From positions 171,180-235,179 of the forward strand of contig NZ_STGF01000010.1 in assembly GCF_005222705.1 (NCBI RefSeq): a stretch of 64,000 nt of DNA. The letters are read 5' to 3'. Of the stretch, positions 8,696 through 16,677 are shown one piece after another. The notes beneath the pieces are model-generated. The model saw only the letters and a list, made by a program, of their open reading frames with translations. It made no database searches and had not been told where the DNA came from. Position numbers and translations under genes: made by a program. Source of the DNA: Paenibacillus sp. SY21-1. Lineage in GTDB: Bacteria > Bacillota > Bacilli > Paenibacillales > Paenibacillaceae. Position 1 is the stretch's first letter; each line of letters begins with the position of its first letter.

Positions 8696-9640
8696 ATGGA
8701 ATGGTATAACCGCTATGCAGACAAGCTCTCCGAGGTTTTTGCACAGGCCCAGCGGCGCATCGCCGCCTATCCGGCTCCTCTGAACGAATGGGGGCTGGGC
8801 TATGCCGCCAAGTTCGACCCGGTCAACACGGACGGAGGCAAGGATTACATCTGCAGCCTGCTCCCTTTCTGGGTCAGGAACCTGTCCGGCATAACCGAGG
8901 AGCAATGCAGCCGGCTTGCGTTAGCTAATGTATATGGAATGCTCTACTATTTTATTCAGGATGATGTGATGGACGACGCTCCCTCCGGCCAACTCAAAGA
9001 GTCGCTTGCCCTGGGCAACCTGCTGCTGCTGGACATGTTCGCCGTATGGCGGGAAATGTATCCTTCCGCATCACCTTTCTGGAGCTGCTATGAGCGCTAC
9101 AGCGCCTGTTGGGCCGACAGCGTAATGAATGAGGCAAGCGCCGATTATTTTGTGCTCGATCCGCTGCGCACAGCGGGCAAAGCCGGACCTGTCAAAATCG
9201 CCTCCACCGGCGCGCTGCTGCTGACCGGCAAGGAGAAGCTCATCCCCGAGCTTGAGCAGGCCGTCGACCTTGCGCTTGTGACGCTGCAAATGTCCGACGA
9301 CTGGATGGACTGGAGAACCGATTTGGCGGAGGGTAGCTACAACGGACTGATTGCTTTGTTGAAAGCTGAGCGCCCGGACGGCGCATCGCTTACAGAGAAG
9401 GATATCGAGACGGACATTTACGTTCGCGGCCGTCTGTCCCGCTTTGTCGAACAGGCGGTTGCCAATCACAAGCGGCTGCTTGCTCTAGGCATAAGCAACG
9501 ACATCGGCGAGCTGATCGACTTCCACAGCTTTCTCGTCAGCCAGCTTCAGCAGGCGGCGGACACCATCGCAGACCAACGCAAGCGCCTGCTCCAGGGCGG
9601 GTTCAGTTTTTTTCTGGACGGGGCCGCGGCTTCGCAATGA
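8696..9640 (+). CDS. Class I isoprenoid-synthase-like protein
   Basis: A 314-residue, all-helical protein with two aspartate-rich motifs placed as in class I isoprenyl diphosphate synthases and terpene cyclases: DDVMDD at about 89-94 and DDWMDWRTD at about 201-209. In that superfamily the two motifs hold three Mg2+ ions that bind and ionise an allylic diphosphate. The rest of the sequence has diverged from standard polyprenyl synthases, so chain elongation, cyclisation or a prenyl transfer role are all possible. The start ATG 8696 follows GGAGG (12 nt); an upstream ATG at 8672 precedes that site and was not used. It is followed on the same strand, after 383 bp, by an NHLP-type small peptide gene. 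Confidence 0.65.
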   Translation: MEWYNRYADKLSEVFAQAQRRIAAYPAPLNEWGLGYAAKFDPVNTDGGKDYICSLLPFWVRNLSGITEEQCSRLALANVYGMLYYFIQDDVMDDAPSGQLKESLALGNLLLLDMFAVWREMYPSASPFWSCYERYSACWADSVMNEASADYFVLDPLRTAGKAGPVKIASTGALLLTGKEKLIPELEQAVDLALVTLQMSDDWMDWRTDLAEGSYNGLIALLKAERPDGASLTEKDIETDIYVRGRLSRFVEQAVANHKRLLALGISNDIGELIDFHSFLVSQLQQAADTIADQRKRLLQGGFSFFLDGAAASQ

Positions 9641-10023
9641 TGGCGACATCATAGCTTTTCGCATGGAATCACGGACCGGGAGCCTCTTCAGCGAACGACA
9701 ACAGAGATCAGAAAAAGCATTCAAGCCGCTGATCGCTTTCCCGGTTCTGCACCGTTTATATTCTCCGTAATCCGGCCATCTCCCCCTATACGCGAAAAAT
9801 CTTCTCTCATGCTATGCCGCGCCAAATAGGCCCAAATCTCAAAATCCAGAAAAACCATCCCTTCCTATGCCCCTCAAAGTCCCACAAAAACCTATATTTC
9901 GTCAAAAAAACTCCTAAAGTCCTACTTTCTTTGTCGAATGACAGAATATTTTGATAGTATTTTCCTAGGATAAATGATATACTTTGTTTGGAAATGATAT
10001 ACATAAGAGGAAGGATGATCATT
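9641..10023. other. Intergenic region upstream of the NHLP-type gene
   Basis: About 380 bp, C-rich on the plus strand then AT-rich. It contains a perfect Spo0A-box heptamer TGTCGAA at 9932-9938 inside the dyad TGTC-GAAT-GACA, and AT-rich candidate -10 sequences such as TATACT near 9979. No ORF with a ribosome binding site was found. Confidence 0.45.
9932..9943 (+). promoter_or_regulatory. Candidate Spo0A box / TGTCGAATGACA dyad
   Basis: TGTCGAA matches the published 0A-box consensus exactly and forms the left arm of the short dyad TGTC-GAAT-GACA. It lies about 85 bp upstream of the NHLP-type start codon, a position compatible with activation. One heptamer is weak evidence by itself. Confidence 0.35.
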
Positions 10024-10266
10024 GTGGCCGAATCATTGTCATTGAAAGAGCAAGTGATCCAAAAAGCATGGGAAGATGCCGAGTTCAAAGCGAAATTGCT
10101 GGCAGACCCAAAGGGCGCGGTTAAAGAAGCTTTTGGCGTAGATGTACCGGATGCGATCGAAGTAGCAGTGGTAGAGGAAAGCGCCAACAAATATTACCTG
10201 GTTATTCCTCAGAATCCTGCTGACGTGACAAAAGTATCGAATGATGAGGCTGCTTACTGGCAATAA
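10024..10266 (+). CDS. NHLP (nitrile-hydratase-leader-like) small protein, possible RiPP precursor
   Basis: An 80-residue protein. GTG 10024 is preferred because AGGAAGG lies 9 nt upstream; the ATG at 10016 directly abuts that site. Residues about 10-60 match the NHLP leader pattern: QVIQKAWEDAEFKAKLLADP, then KGAVKEAFGVDVPD, then IEVAVVEESANKYYLVIP. In that family the leader derives from the nitrile hydratase alpha subunit and is followed by a GG cleavage site and a core peptide. Here only about 20 residues follow (QNPADVTKVSNDEAAYWQ), with no double glycine and no Cys/Ser/Thr-rich core. It may therefore be a stand-alone member or a precursor with a minimal core. No cyclodehydratase, radical SAM or lanthionine synthetase gene is adjacent. 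Confidence 0.75.
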   Translation: MAESLSLKEQVIQKAWEDAEFKAKLLADPKGAVKEAFGVDVPDAIEVAVVEESANKYYLVIPQNPADVTKVSNDEAAYWQ

Positions 10267-10269
10267 TCA

Positions 10270-10312
10270 AAAACACGCCAACCACCTATTTATTGGGTGG
10301 TTGGCGTGTTTT
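10270..10312. terminator. Bidirectional intrinsic terminator shared by convergent genes
   Basis: Perfect 17-bp stem, AAAACACGCCAACCACC (10270-10286) and its complement (10296-10312), with A/T runs on both sides. The stop codon of the minus-strand histidine kinase lies inside the loop (10290-10292), so the kinase gene's 3' end is part of the terminator. Confidence 0.92.
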
Positions 10313-12203
10313 CAACGGAATTGAAGCATATAATCGCTTCTGTTCCAAAGCCTTTGCGACTAGAGAACTGCAGCGTCCCCTCCATAATCTCAATAATTCG
10401 GAAGGTTACCATTAGGCCTAGTCCTGTCCCTTTTGTCTTTTTGGAATAGTACGGTTCTCCAAGTCTTTTTAACTCGGATTCTTCCATCCCCTCGCCGTTG
10501 TCAGATACGATGATATAAACTCTGTCATCACTATCCTTGTATGACTTTATTCTTACCTCTCCTGCGTCGCTCAGGGACTCGATACTGTTTTTAATTATGT
10601 TAATAAGAGCCTGTTTAAACTTGGACGAATTGCCTTTGATGAATAAATCCGGCGTCAAATCAACATGGATACTGGCTCCCTGCATGGTAGCTAAAGGAAT
10701 CAATATGGCCTCTATCTGACGAATTTCATTGACCAAATTCAGCAACTCCGTCTGATCCAACTGAGGTTTGGCGAAGGTCAGAAAATCTGTAATGATTTCA
10801 GAGGCCCGATCCAACTCGTCCATAGCCAATACCATAAATCCCTTTTCTTTCTCATTTTGCGTTTTTTCGCGTATTAACTGCAAAAAACCTCGCGTTACTT
10901 GAAGCGGATTTCTGACCTCATGTGCAACGGAAGCGGCCAATTGACTGATGACCTCCATCTTTTCAGATCTTTGCAATTCATTGTTGAACACTTCTAATTT
11001 ATTGGAGTATATGATGAGTTGATCATAATTCTTCATTATGTTTCTTGTCAGTATAGCAATCATAGAGGCGATGAAAAACAAAATGCCCCATTTCCACATA
11101 TACATTTCATAACTCATTCCCGTATAGAAATACCATGTTATTTCGCTAATACCAACCAAGCAAAAGGCTCCAAATCCTGTAGTGATGATGATTGCCTCTC
11201 TATTTCCCTTTACGCAATGCGTTATAAGGGTGAATAATAATATGGAATTCCCCACAATGACCGAAAAACCAAAAACAATCATGGAGAACATCGGATAGAT
11301 ATCGTTGACTTCCTGAACAAAATTTTTAATAACAATAAAAACTAACGAGAAACACAAAATAAATAATTGAAACCTTTTCAAGTATGAAATTAACCCTAGA
11401 GGGCCTCTCCCAAAAATCATTTCAAAAAAAACAAACGTTGCCGGCATAATTAACAATGAACCAATCTCAAACAAATAAAAGAATATGAATTCATATTGCG
11501 GATATATGTTATGTAAATAGGACGAATAGGTAATGACCATAAATCCGACGGACATGATGATCGTACTTAGGGAAGTCCAACCCATCAAATGGGTTTTATT
11601 CAAAAAGAAGGAACAAATGTACATAGCCAATGAAATAAACAATAATGATGTTCCCAGAATGACATCCAAAACCTCTTTATTCATGTATCTCTTATTTAAA
11701 TTGTTGTAGTCATCAATCCGAATATCTCCCTTAATGCCCAGCCAATCCGAATCGGTATGAAGAAGCATATAAATAGAAATATTTGAAGCAGTTGAGTCAA
11801 GAGGCAGCAGAATCTCGTTTTTATTGTAGGGATAATCACGCTTAGATTCGTATACTACTCTGTTGTTGTCGTAAATTCTAACATCCTTGGCAGTAAGTTT
11901 ACTTATTAATAATGACGGTCTGGAAAAGTCTATATCAGGAATATCCAGTTTAACCCAGGCTCTTTTAATTCCTTCAGGCTTCTCCGGCAACGAATCCCCC
12001 TGTGAAAATGTCATCCAGCTTTCATTCGGCATGTTGGCCACTTCTTCCACGGCTCGATCAGCCTTCTCCTCCCACAGCATCCTCCATTCCGTAATTGTGA
12101 CTGGCGGGGAATCAGATAAGGCATGGGCAACGGACGTACCGAACGGAACCGTAATAACTACCAACAAACCAAGCAAAATTGCTAACCTGTACATTCCAAT
12201 CAT
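10290..12203 (-). CDS. Orphan membrane sensor histidine kinase with 7TM sensor
   Basis: A 637-residue kinase. Start ATG 12203 has GAGG 7 nt upstream. A signal peptide (about 1-28) is followed by an extracytoplasmic beta-rich domain (about 30-175), seven or so membrane segments (about 180-395), a HisKA domain with AASVAHEVRNPLQV (H near 427), and a HATPase domain with N (IINIIKNSIES), DNGEGM and GTGLGLM boxes. The layout matches 7TMR-DISM sensors. The kinase core resembles sporulation kinases of Bacillales. No response regulator is adjacent, which also fits a phosphorelay kinase. Its codon use and intergenic sequence are visibly more AT-rich than the neighbours, suggesting separate ancestry. 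It converges on the NHLP-type gene. Confidence 0.85.
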   Translation of the reverse strand: MIGMYRLAILLGLLVVITVPFGTSVAHALSDSPPVTITEWRMLWEEKADRAVEEVANMPNESWMTFSQGDSLPEKPEGIKRAWVKLDIPDIDFSRPSLLISKLTAKDVRIYDNNRVVYESKRDYPYNKNEILLPLDSTASNISIYMLLHTDSDWLGIKGDIRIDDYNNLNKRYMNKEVLDVILGTSLLFISLAMYICSFFLNKTHLMGWTSLSTIIMSVGFMVITYSSYLHNIYPQYEFIFFYLFEIGSLLIMPATFVFFEMIFGRGPLGLISYLKRFQLFILCFSLVFIVIKNFVQEVNDIYPMFSMIVFGFSVIVGNSILLFTLITHCVKGNREAIIITTGFGAFCLVGISEITWYFYTGMSYEMYMWKWGILFFIASMIAILTRNIMKNYDQLIIYSNKLEVFNNELQRSEKMEVISQLAASVAHEVRNPLQVTRGFLQLIREKTQNEKEKGFMVLAMDELDRASEIITDFLTFAKPQLDQTELLNLVNEIRQIEAILIPLATMQGASIHVDLTPDLFIKGNSSKFKQALINIIKNSIESLSDAGEVRIKSYKDSDDRVYIIVSDNGEGMEESELKRLGEPYYSKKTKGTGLGLMVTFRIIEIMEGTLQFSSRKGFGTEAIICFNSVENTPTTQ

Positions 12204-12404
12204 CCCCACACCTCAAAGCTCCAAAATATAAGAAAAAACGGCAATTCCTTCGACAAAACTCGGCATAAATTCAGACTACCGCCTCTTGAAATACGTATAT
12301 CCTACAAAATAAGATCCTATCTGTCATAATCATACTTAATTCTCTCAGTTTTTAGATATATATTAAAGTATACAGTTTTTTTTGACAGAAGATATGTGCC
12401 GGAG

Positions 12405-12450
12405 CAAAAAAAATCTGCCTCATCAGACCCGTTAGGTCCAAGAGGCAGAT
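12405..12450 (-). terminator. Terminator of the GntR/ABC operon
   Basis: Stem ATCTGCCTC (12413-12421) / GAGGCAGAT (12442-12450) with a second inner stem GACC/GGTC. On the minus strand it is followed by eight T. Confidence 0.85.
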
Positions 12451-12478
12451 CGTGTTACATTCAGCTTTTTTCGCAACG

Positions 12479-13213
12479 TTATACCCAAGCTTTTTTCTTG
12501 ATTGCGACTTGCTTCAGCATCGAATAGACTAGCCAAACTGTGATCGCCGCAACGGCGAAGCTGATCAGCACTCCCACAGTGACGGCGCCTCCCTCGCTTA
12601 GGCCTAAATGCTCCTTTATGCCGCTTACGGACAACGCAGCTTCCACCACTATGAAAGGGGCCATGGCGGGAAATAACAGCACAGTCGCCCACTTCCAATC
12701 AAATCGGTAGAACAGGGAGCCGAACATCCAGCCGGTTACGAAATAAGTGAAAAATTGCAGCACATGGTCCAGAAAAATAATGCCGTACTGCTCGCTCGAC
12801 GTGAACAATTGGCCGTAATCCATTTGCTCCGACCAGATCGCCTGATCGAAAAAGTAGGCAGCCAGCGGATACGCTGCAGTGGCAAGCAGGGCGAACAAGA
12901 CGGATAATAGCGCAATCATCAACGTCGTACCCTGCACAAAACGCTTCCGCGTCACCCCGTTGGCGACAAATGCCGGGAGCATAAAGGGGGTGAGCAGAAT
13001 GCCCAGCACAAGCAGAAACATTTTTGGAGAAATGCCGAAGCCTCCCCACAGGCTTGCGGCGCTGTCCTCGCTCATATTGAAAATGGACATAGCCAGCTGG
13101 ACCGCCGCAAACATAAGCACATAAATCAAGCCGTAAATCATCAGCGGCCAGCGAAAACCGCGCGCAAGCCCGCCTGCAACTTTCACTGCCGGATGCTTCC
13201 TTGGACTAGCCAT
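12479..13213 (-). CDS. ABC transporter membrane subunit of a YtrA-type operon
   Basis: A 244-residue integral membrane protein with about six hydrophobic segments (for example MIYGLIYVLMFAAVQLAMS and FLLVLGILLTPFMLPAFVA). It has no recognised catalytic motif. Its start codon overlaps the stop of the upstream ATPase gene by one base (TAATG), so the two are translationally coupled and form one ABC system. GntR-ATPase-permease operons of this type (ytrA-like) in Bacillales respond to cell-envelope stress or export unknown substrates. The substrate cannot be read from the sequence. Confidence 0.75.
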   Translation of the reverse strand: MASPRKHPAVKVAGGLARGFRWPLMIYGLIYVLMFAAVQLAMSIFNMSEDSAASLWGGFGISPKMFLLVLGILLTPFMLPAFVANGVTRKRFVQGTTLMIALLSVLFALLATAAYPLAAYFFDQAIWSEQMDYGQLFTSSEQYGIIFLDHVLQFFTYFVTGWMFGSLFYRFDWKWATVLLFPAMAPFIVVEAALSVSGIKEHLGLSEGGAVTVGVLISFAVAAITVWLVYSMLKQVAIKKKAWV

Positions 13214-14091
13214 TATTTATCCCTCCGGTTCTTCGTCAGCTGCACAAACAGATCCTGCAAAGCGATTGGCTCGAGCTGCAAGCCCTCCAACTGCGCTTGC
13301 TTCCGTCTCTGGGCGGATAGCTCCTCATACAGCATAACCGTTCTTGACGTGCCTAACGACCTGTCGTCCAGTACATTAAGCCCTTCGATAAAACGCTCCA
13401 CCGCTTCCGTCCCTCCCGATACGGCAGTCGCCCTCATCCGCAGCGCATCGGCCTCTTCATGAAGGATTAGCCGTCCCTGATCCACGATCAGCACCTCTTC
13501 AAACAAAGAGCCCACTTCCTCTATTAAATGCGTAGACAGAATGAAGGTCCGCGGATTATCCATGTAATCCCTTAATATCTCCTCGTAAAAGGAGTAGCGG
13601 GAAGGAGCATCCATGCCGAGATAAGCTTCGTCGAAAATGGTAACCGGGGCCCGGCTCGCCAGCCCAATCGTAACCCCAAGCGAGGACTTCATCCCCCGGG
13701 ACAGCTTCATGACCTGCCTGTTCAAAGGCAAATCATAGAGATCTGCAAGGCGCCTGGCATAGTCCTCATCCCAATTCGGCCAAAATCTCGCAGCCAGATC
13801 AAGCGCATCCCTTACCTTCACGCCTTCCATCATATGACCGCTTTCCTGAATAAAGCATACCTGCTCCATGACGGCTTCGTTCTCGAAAGCAGGCTGGCCT
13901 CCGATAGCGACACTTCCCGCCGTTTGTTTGCGAAAGGAGGCGAGGACAGACAGCAGGCTCGTTTTGCCGGAGCCGTTGCGTCCAAGCAAACCATATATTT
14001 TGCCTCCGGTCAGCTTGAAGCTCATATCGTGAATCGCGGTAAAGCGTCCATAATTCAGCTTTAGTCCGTTCACTTCAACGCCGAGCGTCAT
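13213..14091 (-). CDS. ABC transporter ATP-binding protein
   Basis: A 292-residue ATPase. It shows Walker A LLGRNGSGKTS (near 36-46), Q-loop CFIQESG, signature LSRGMKSSLG, Walker B VTIFDEAYLGMD and switch histidine LSTHLIEE. The signature LSRGM departs from LSGGQ as is common in YtrB/EcsA-like exporter ATPases. The C-terminal 90 residues form an accessory domain. Its ATG overlaps the stop of the GntR gene (ATGA), and its stop overlaps the permease start. It energises the membrane subunit encoded directly downstream. Confidence 0.88.
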   Translation of the reverse strand: MTLGVEVNGLKLNYGRFTAIHDMSFKLTGGKIYGLLGRNGSGKTSLLSVLASFRKQTAGSVAIGGQPAFENEAVMEQVCFIQESGHMMEGVKVRDALDLAARFWPNWDEDYARRLADLYDLPLNRQVMKLSRGMKSSLGVTIGLASRAPVTIFDEAYLGMDAPSRYSFYEEILRDYMDNPRTFILSTHLIEEVGSLFEEVLIVDQGRLILHEEADALRMRATAVSGGTEAVERFIEGLNVLDDRSLGTSRTVMLYEELSAQRRKQAQLEGLQLEPIALQDLFVQLTKNRRDK

Positions 14092-14456
14092 CGGCTATCC
14101 CCGCCTTTCGATTGCTCGATTCTGTGAATAATGTCCGAGAGCGGTACGCCAATTTTATTTGCCTCGGCCAGCATTTGATCCACGACCTGTTCAAAAAAAC
14201 GTTCCCTGCGCTGCATAAGCAGCGTCTGACGCGCATCACCGCTCACAAACATGCCAATTCCCCTCTTCTTGTACAAAATGCCTTCCTCCATGAGCAAATG
14301 AAAGCCCTTGGCCGCCGTAGCAGGATTTATACGATAAAAGGCAGCATACTGATTGGTCGACATGACCTGTTCATCCTCCCGAAGCTCCCCGCTCACAATG
14401 TCTTCTTTAATCTTGTCGGCAATTTGCTGGTAGATCGGGCTTCGATCATCAAACAC
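14088..14456 (-). CDS. GntR-family (YtrA subfamily) transcriptional regulator
   Basis: A 122-residue regulator that starts with GTG 14456 after AGAGGTG. Residues about 8-75 are the winged helix (PIYQQIADKIKEDIVSGELR, then VMSTNQYAAFYRINPATAAKG). The short C-terminal helical tail (about 45 residues) is typical of the YtrA subfamily, which lacks a large ligand domain. As first gene of the operon it probably represses its own promoter through the dyad at 14477-14504, as family members bound to ABC operons do. The inducer is unknown. Confidence 0.88.
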   Translation of the reverse strand: MFDDRSPIYQQIADKIKEDIVSGELREDEQVMSTNQYAAFYRINPATAAKGFHLLMEEGILYKKRGIGMFVSGDARQTLLMQRRERFFEQVVDQMLAEANKIGVPLSDIIHRIEQSKGGDSR

Positions 14457-14476
14457 GCCATCACCTCTTTACTTAT

Positions 14477-14528
14477 ATGGTTAATTACTTATATAACTAA
14501 CCATACAACTTTGCTTACTTGCTGTCAA
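14477..14528 (-). promoter_or_regulatory. Promoter and YtrA-type operator of the GntR/ABC operon
   Basis: Dyad ATGGTTA-N14-TAACCAT at 14477-14504. On the minus strand a -35 TTGACA (14523-14528) stands 17 nt from TATGGT (14500-14505), which overlaps the dyad. The position fits repression by the adjacent GntR protein. Confidence 0.6.
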
Positions 14529-14567
14529 GCCCGATTTTCCATAGCCTTCACTATGTTTCTGGTGCAA

Positions 14568-14613
14568 AAATAGCGGCAGCCAAGGAGCAACATATCCTCG
14601 ACTACCGCTATTT
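14568..14613 (-). terminator. Probable terminator of the hydrolase gene
   Basis: Stem AAATAGCGG / CCGCTATTT with a 28-nt loop, followed by TTTTTG on the minus strand. Confidence 0.55.
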
Positions 14614-14643
14614 GTCCAACCGCCGCACCTAAGCCGGGTCAGT

Positions 14644-15432
14644 CTATTGCTTTACAATGCCGTCCATCCATTGAAGCAAATGCTCCGTTACCAGGGCGGT
14701 CTGCTCCTCGCCTGTAATGTCCGCCTTTTTATCGCCCTTCTGCTCTCCGTATGAGCCGAACTGACCATGATTGCCGCCCTCTATAACCTCGTATTCGGTA
14801 TTTGCGGGCAAATACTGCTTGCCGGCTTCCCAGTCCTCAGCATTCATAACCTGATCGTTCGTAGCGCCGATCTGCAAAACGGGCAAGCCCGCATCCTTTA
14901 AGCTCCCTTCCTCATCGGCATAGGACGCCAGAAAGAATACGCCGTCTACCGCATCCGGATGGCTGGCTGCATAACGGGCAGCGAATACCCCTCCTAACGA
15001 ATGTCCGCCAATGACGTAGCTTTCGCCGGAATGCGCATCAAGAAAATGATCGGCGCGATTCTGCGACGTAAACGCCAGGTTAAAGGGCATGCTCGCAATA
15101 TATACGCGGTGCCCTGCTTCCGCCAGCTGCCGGGCCATCGGCGCGTAGCTTTGTGGCTCCACCAAACCGCCGGGATAGAAGATAACCCCCGGCTCGCGGA
15201 TGGCCGCATTTTCACCTGCGGGCTCAAACAAATATCCTTTGCCATTTTGCATCACGCTTACCTTATCGTCGCTTTTCATCGCTTCCTTGGCGATGCTTGA
15301 GGGAGGGTACATTAAAAACGAATAAGCGACAAACACAATTACGATAACAACCGCAAGCGAGGCCAACGACCAAACTGCGATTTTTTTCCCACGGCTCGTC
15401 TTTCCCCTGCCGCTAATGGACTGCTGCTTCAT
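14644..15432 (-). CDS. Membrane-anchored alpha/beta hydrolase
   Basis: A 262-residue protein. ATG 15432 is chosen because AAGGAGA lies just upstream; the frame from 15507 adds residues with no ribosome binding site. The N-terminus is basic and followed by one membrane segment (VWSLASLAVVIVIVFVAYSF). The catalytic domain shows the nucleophile elbow GGHSLGG and a late GGNHGQFG that supplies the catalytic histidine. The fold and length fit the alpha/beta hydrolase family 5 (dienelactone-hydrolase-like). It probably acts on the outer face of the membrane. It is divergent from the AAA+ gene, and the substrate is unknown. Confidence 0.8.
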   Translation of the reverse strand: MKQQSISGRGKTSRGKKIAVWSLASLAVVIVIVFVAYSFLMYPPSSIAKEAMKSDDKVSVMQNGKGYLFEPAGENAAIREPGVIFYPGGLVEPQSYAPMARQLAEAGHRVYIASMPFNLAFTSQNRADHFLDAHSGESYVIGGHSLGGVFAARYAASHPDAVDGVFFLASYADEEGSLKDAGLPVLQIGATNDQVMNAEDWEAGKQYLPANTEYEVIEGGNHGQFGSYGEQKGDKKADITGEEQTALVTEHLLQWMDGIVKQ

Positions 15433-15550
15433 TCTTCTCCTTGTCTCCTTATCGTCTGTTATATAGGTTGCATAAAATATTATAGTACAATCGATAAAGG
15501 AGATCAATTTGGGAGAATCATCCTGCTTGCAGTTTGCCCCCTCTCATTTC

Positions 15551-15568
15551 TTTGCCAAATTTGGTAAA
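15551..15568. promoter_or_regulatory. Near-palindrome upstream of the AAA+ gene
   Basis: TTTGCCAAATTTGGTAAA is an 18-bp dyad with one mismatch per arm, 33 bp before the AAA+ start codon. It could be an operator or only an AT-rich promoter part. Confidence 0.3.
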
Positions 15569-15600
15569 CTGATAGAAAACAGCTTTCAAGGAGGCACATC

Positions 15601-16566
15601 ATGTCTGATTTCAACGATCAAGACGAGCTTGGCGCTCGCAGACGAAATAAGCTAAAGCTGCTGCAATTCGACAAAGACGGAAAAGATTTGATAGAATCCG
15701 AGAAACCAAACGAGACGTTCGCCGATGTCGGCGGACTTGATGACGTGAAGAAAAAAATTCGCATGAATTTTATTTTGCCGCTCAAGCAGCCGGAGCTGTT
15801 TGCCGCTTACGGCAAGGAAGCCGGAGGAAGCCTGTTACTGTACGGGCCGCCAGGCTGCGGCAAAACCTTTCTAGCCCGCGCAGTCGCCGGCGAGATAAAC
15901 GCCAACTTTATGCATATCGAGCTGCAGGCGATTCTTGGCATGTACGTCGGCCAGAGCGAAAACAATCTGCATGATATATTTGAAAAGGCGCGTGAGCATA
16001 AGCCTTGCGTCATCTTTATAGACGAGCTGGACGCGATGGGCGGCAGCCGGAACCAGATGCGCCAGCATCATGACCGCATTTTGGTCAATCAGCTGCTGAT
16101 GGAGCTGGACGGGCTGCGCTCCGCCAATGACGAGGTGTTTGTCATCGGTGCGACGAATACCCCATGGTATCTGGACTCGGCGCTGCGCAGGCCGGGCCGG
16201 TTCAACCATATGATTTTTGTGCCGCCGCCTGCCGAGCCTGAGCGCTCAACCATTCTGGAGCTGAAGCTTGCGAACAAGCCGGTTGAGAAACTCGACCTGA
16301 CGCGTATCGCTCGCGAGACCAAACATTTTTCGGGCGCCGATCTGGAGCAAATCGTCAAGGATGCCATCGAGGTTGCTTTGGAACGCACGCTGGAGACCGG
16401 CGATATTCAGCCGATTACGCAGGACGATCTGCGCAAGGCCGCCAAGCATCGCAAAGCAACGACGCTCGATTGGTTCGCCACCGCCAAAAATTATGCAACC
16501 TTCAGCGATGTCAACCAGGATTTCCAAATCGTGCTGGACCATATGAAGGAGCATGGCATGAAATAA
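15601..16566 (+). CDS. AAA+ ATPase (proteasomal/FtsH-like AAA module)
   Basis: A 321-residue protein that is essentially one AAA module. Walker A GPPGCGKT is at 82-89 and Walker B VIFIDELDA near 136-144. The pore-loop position reads MYVGQSENN, sensor 1 is GATNTPWYLD, and the arginine-finger/second-region motif is RRPGRFNH. The N-terminal 40 residues are short and charged and could bind partners. There is no protease or zinc site. The sequence style is that of classical AAA proteins (Cdc48/FtsH clade), so it should form a hexameric unfoldase or remodelling ring. Start ATG 15601 follows AAGGAGG. It is followed after 111 bp by a TPR membrane protein gene, probably its partner. Confidence 0.85.
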   Translation: MSDFNDQDELGARRRNKLKLLQFDKDGKDLIESEKPNETFADVGGLDDVKKKIRMNFILPLKQPELFAAYGKEAGGSLLLYGPPGCGKTFLARAVAGEINANFMHIELQAILGMYVGQSENNLHDIFEKAREHKPCVIFIDELDAMGGSRNQMRQHHDRILVNQLLMELDGLRSANDEVFVIGATNTPWYLDSALRRPGRFNHMIFVPPPAEPERSTILELKLANKPVEKLDLTRIARETKHFSGADLEQIVKDAIEVALERTLETGDIQPITQDDLRKAAKHRKATTLDWFATAKNYATFSDVNQDFQIVLDHMKEHGMK

Positions 16567-16677
16567 GCGGGCGGGCGCGACTTTGGCTGCCATCCTGCTC
16601 TGCGGGCAAGCGGAAAGCTCCCGATCGGTCTAACGCTTATTTGGCACCTATATCTGGACAAACGAGGTAACGACGCG

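Noticed and set aside
9893..9945. Possible third copy of the sulfur leader (TTCGTCAAA ... TACTTTCTTTGTCGAATGACA)
   Set aside because: The ends resemble P1 and the TGTCGAATGA block, but the loop length differs, one central pair is broken, the second block CGCTGACCGTA is absent and no terminator follows. A Spo0A box or chance explains it better.
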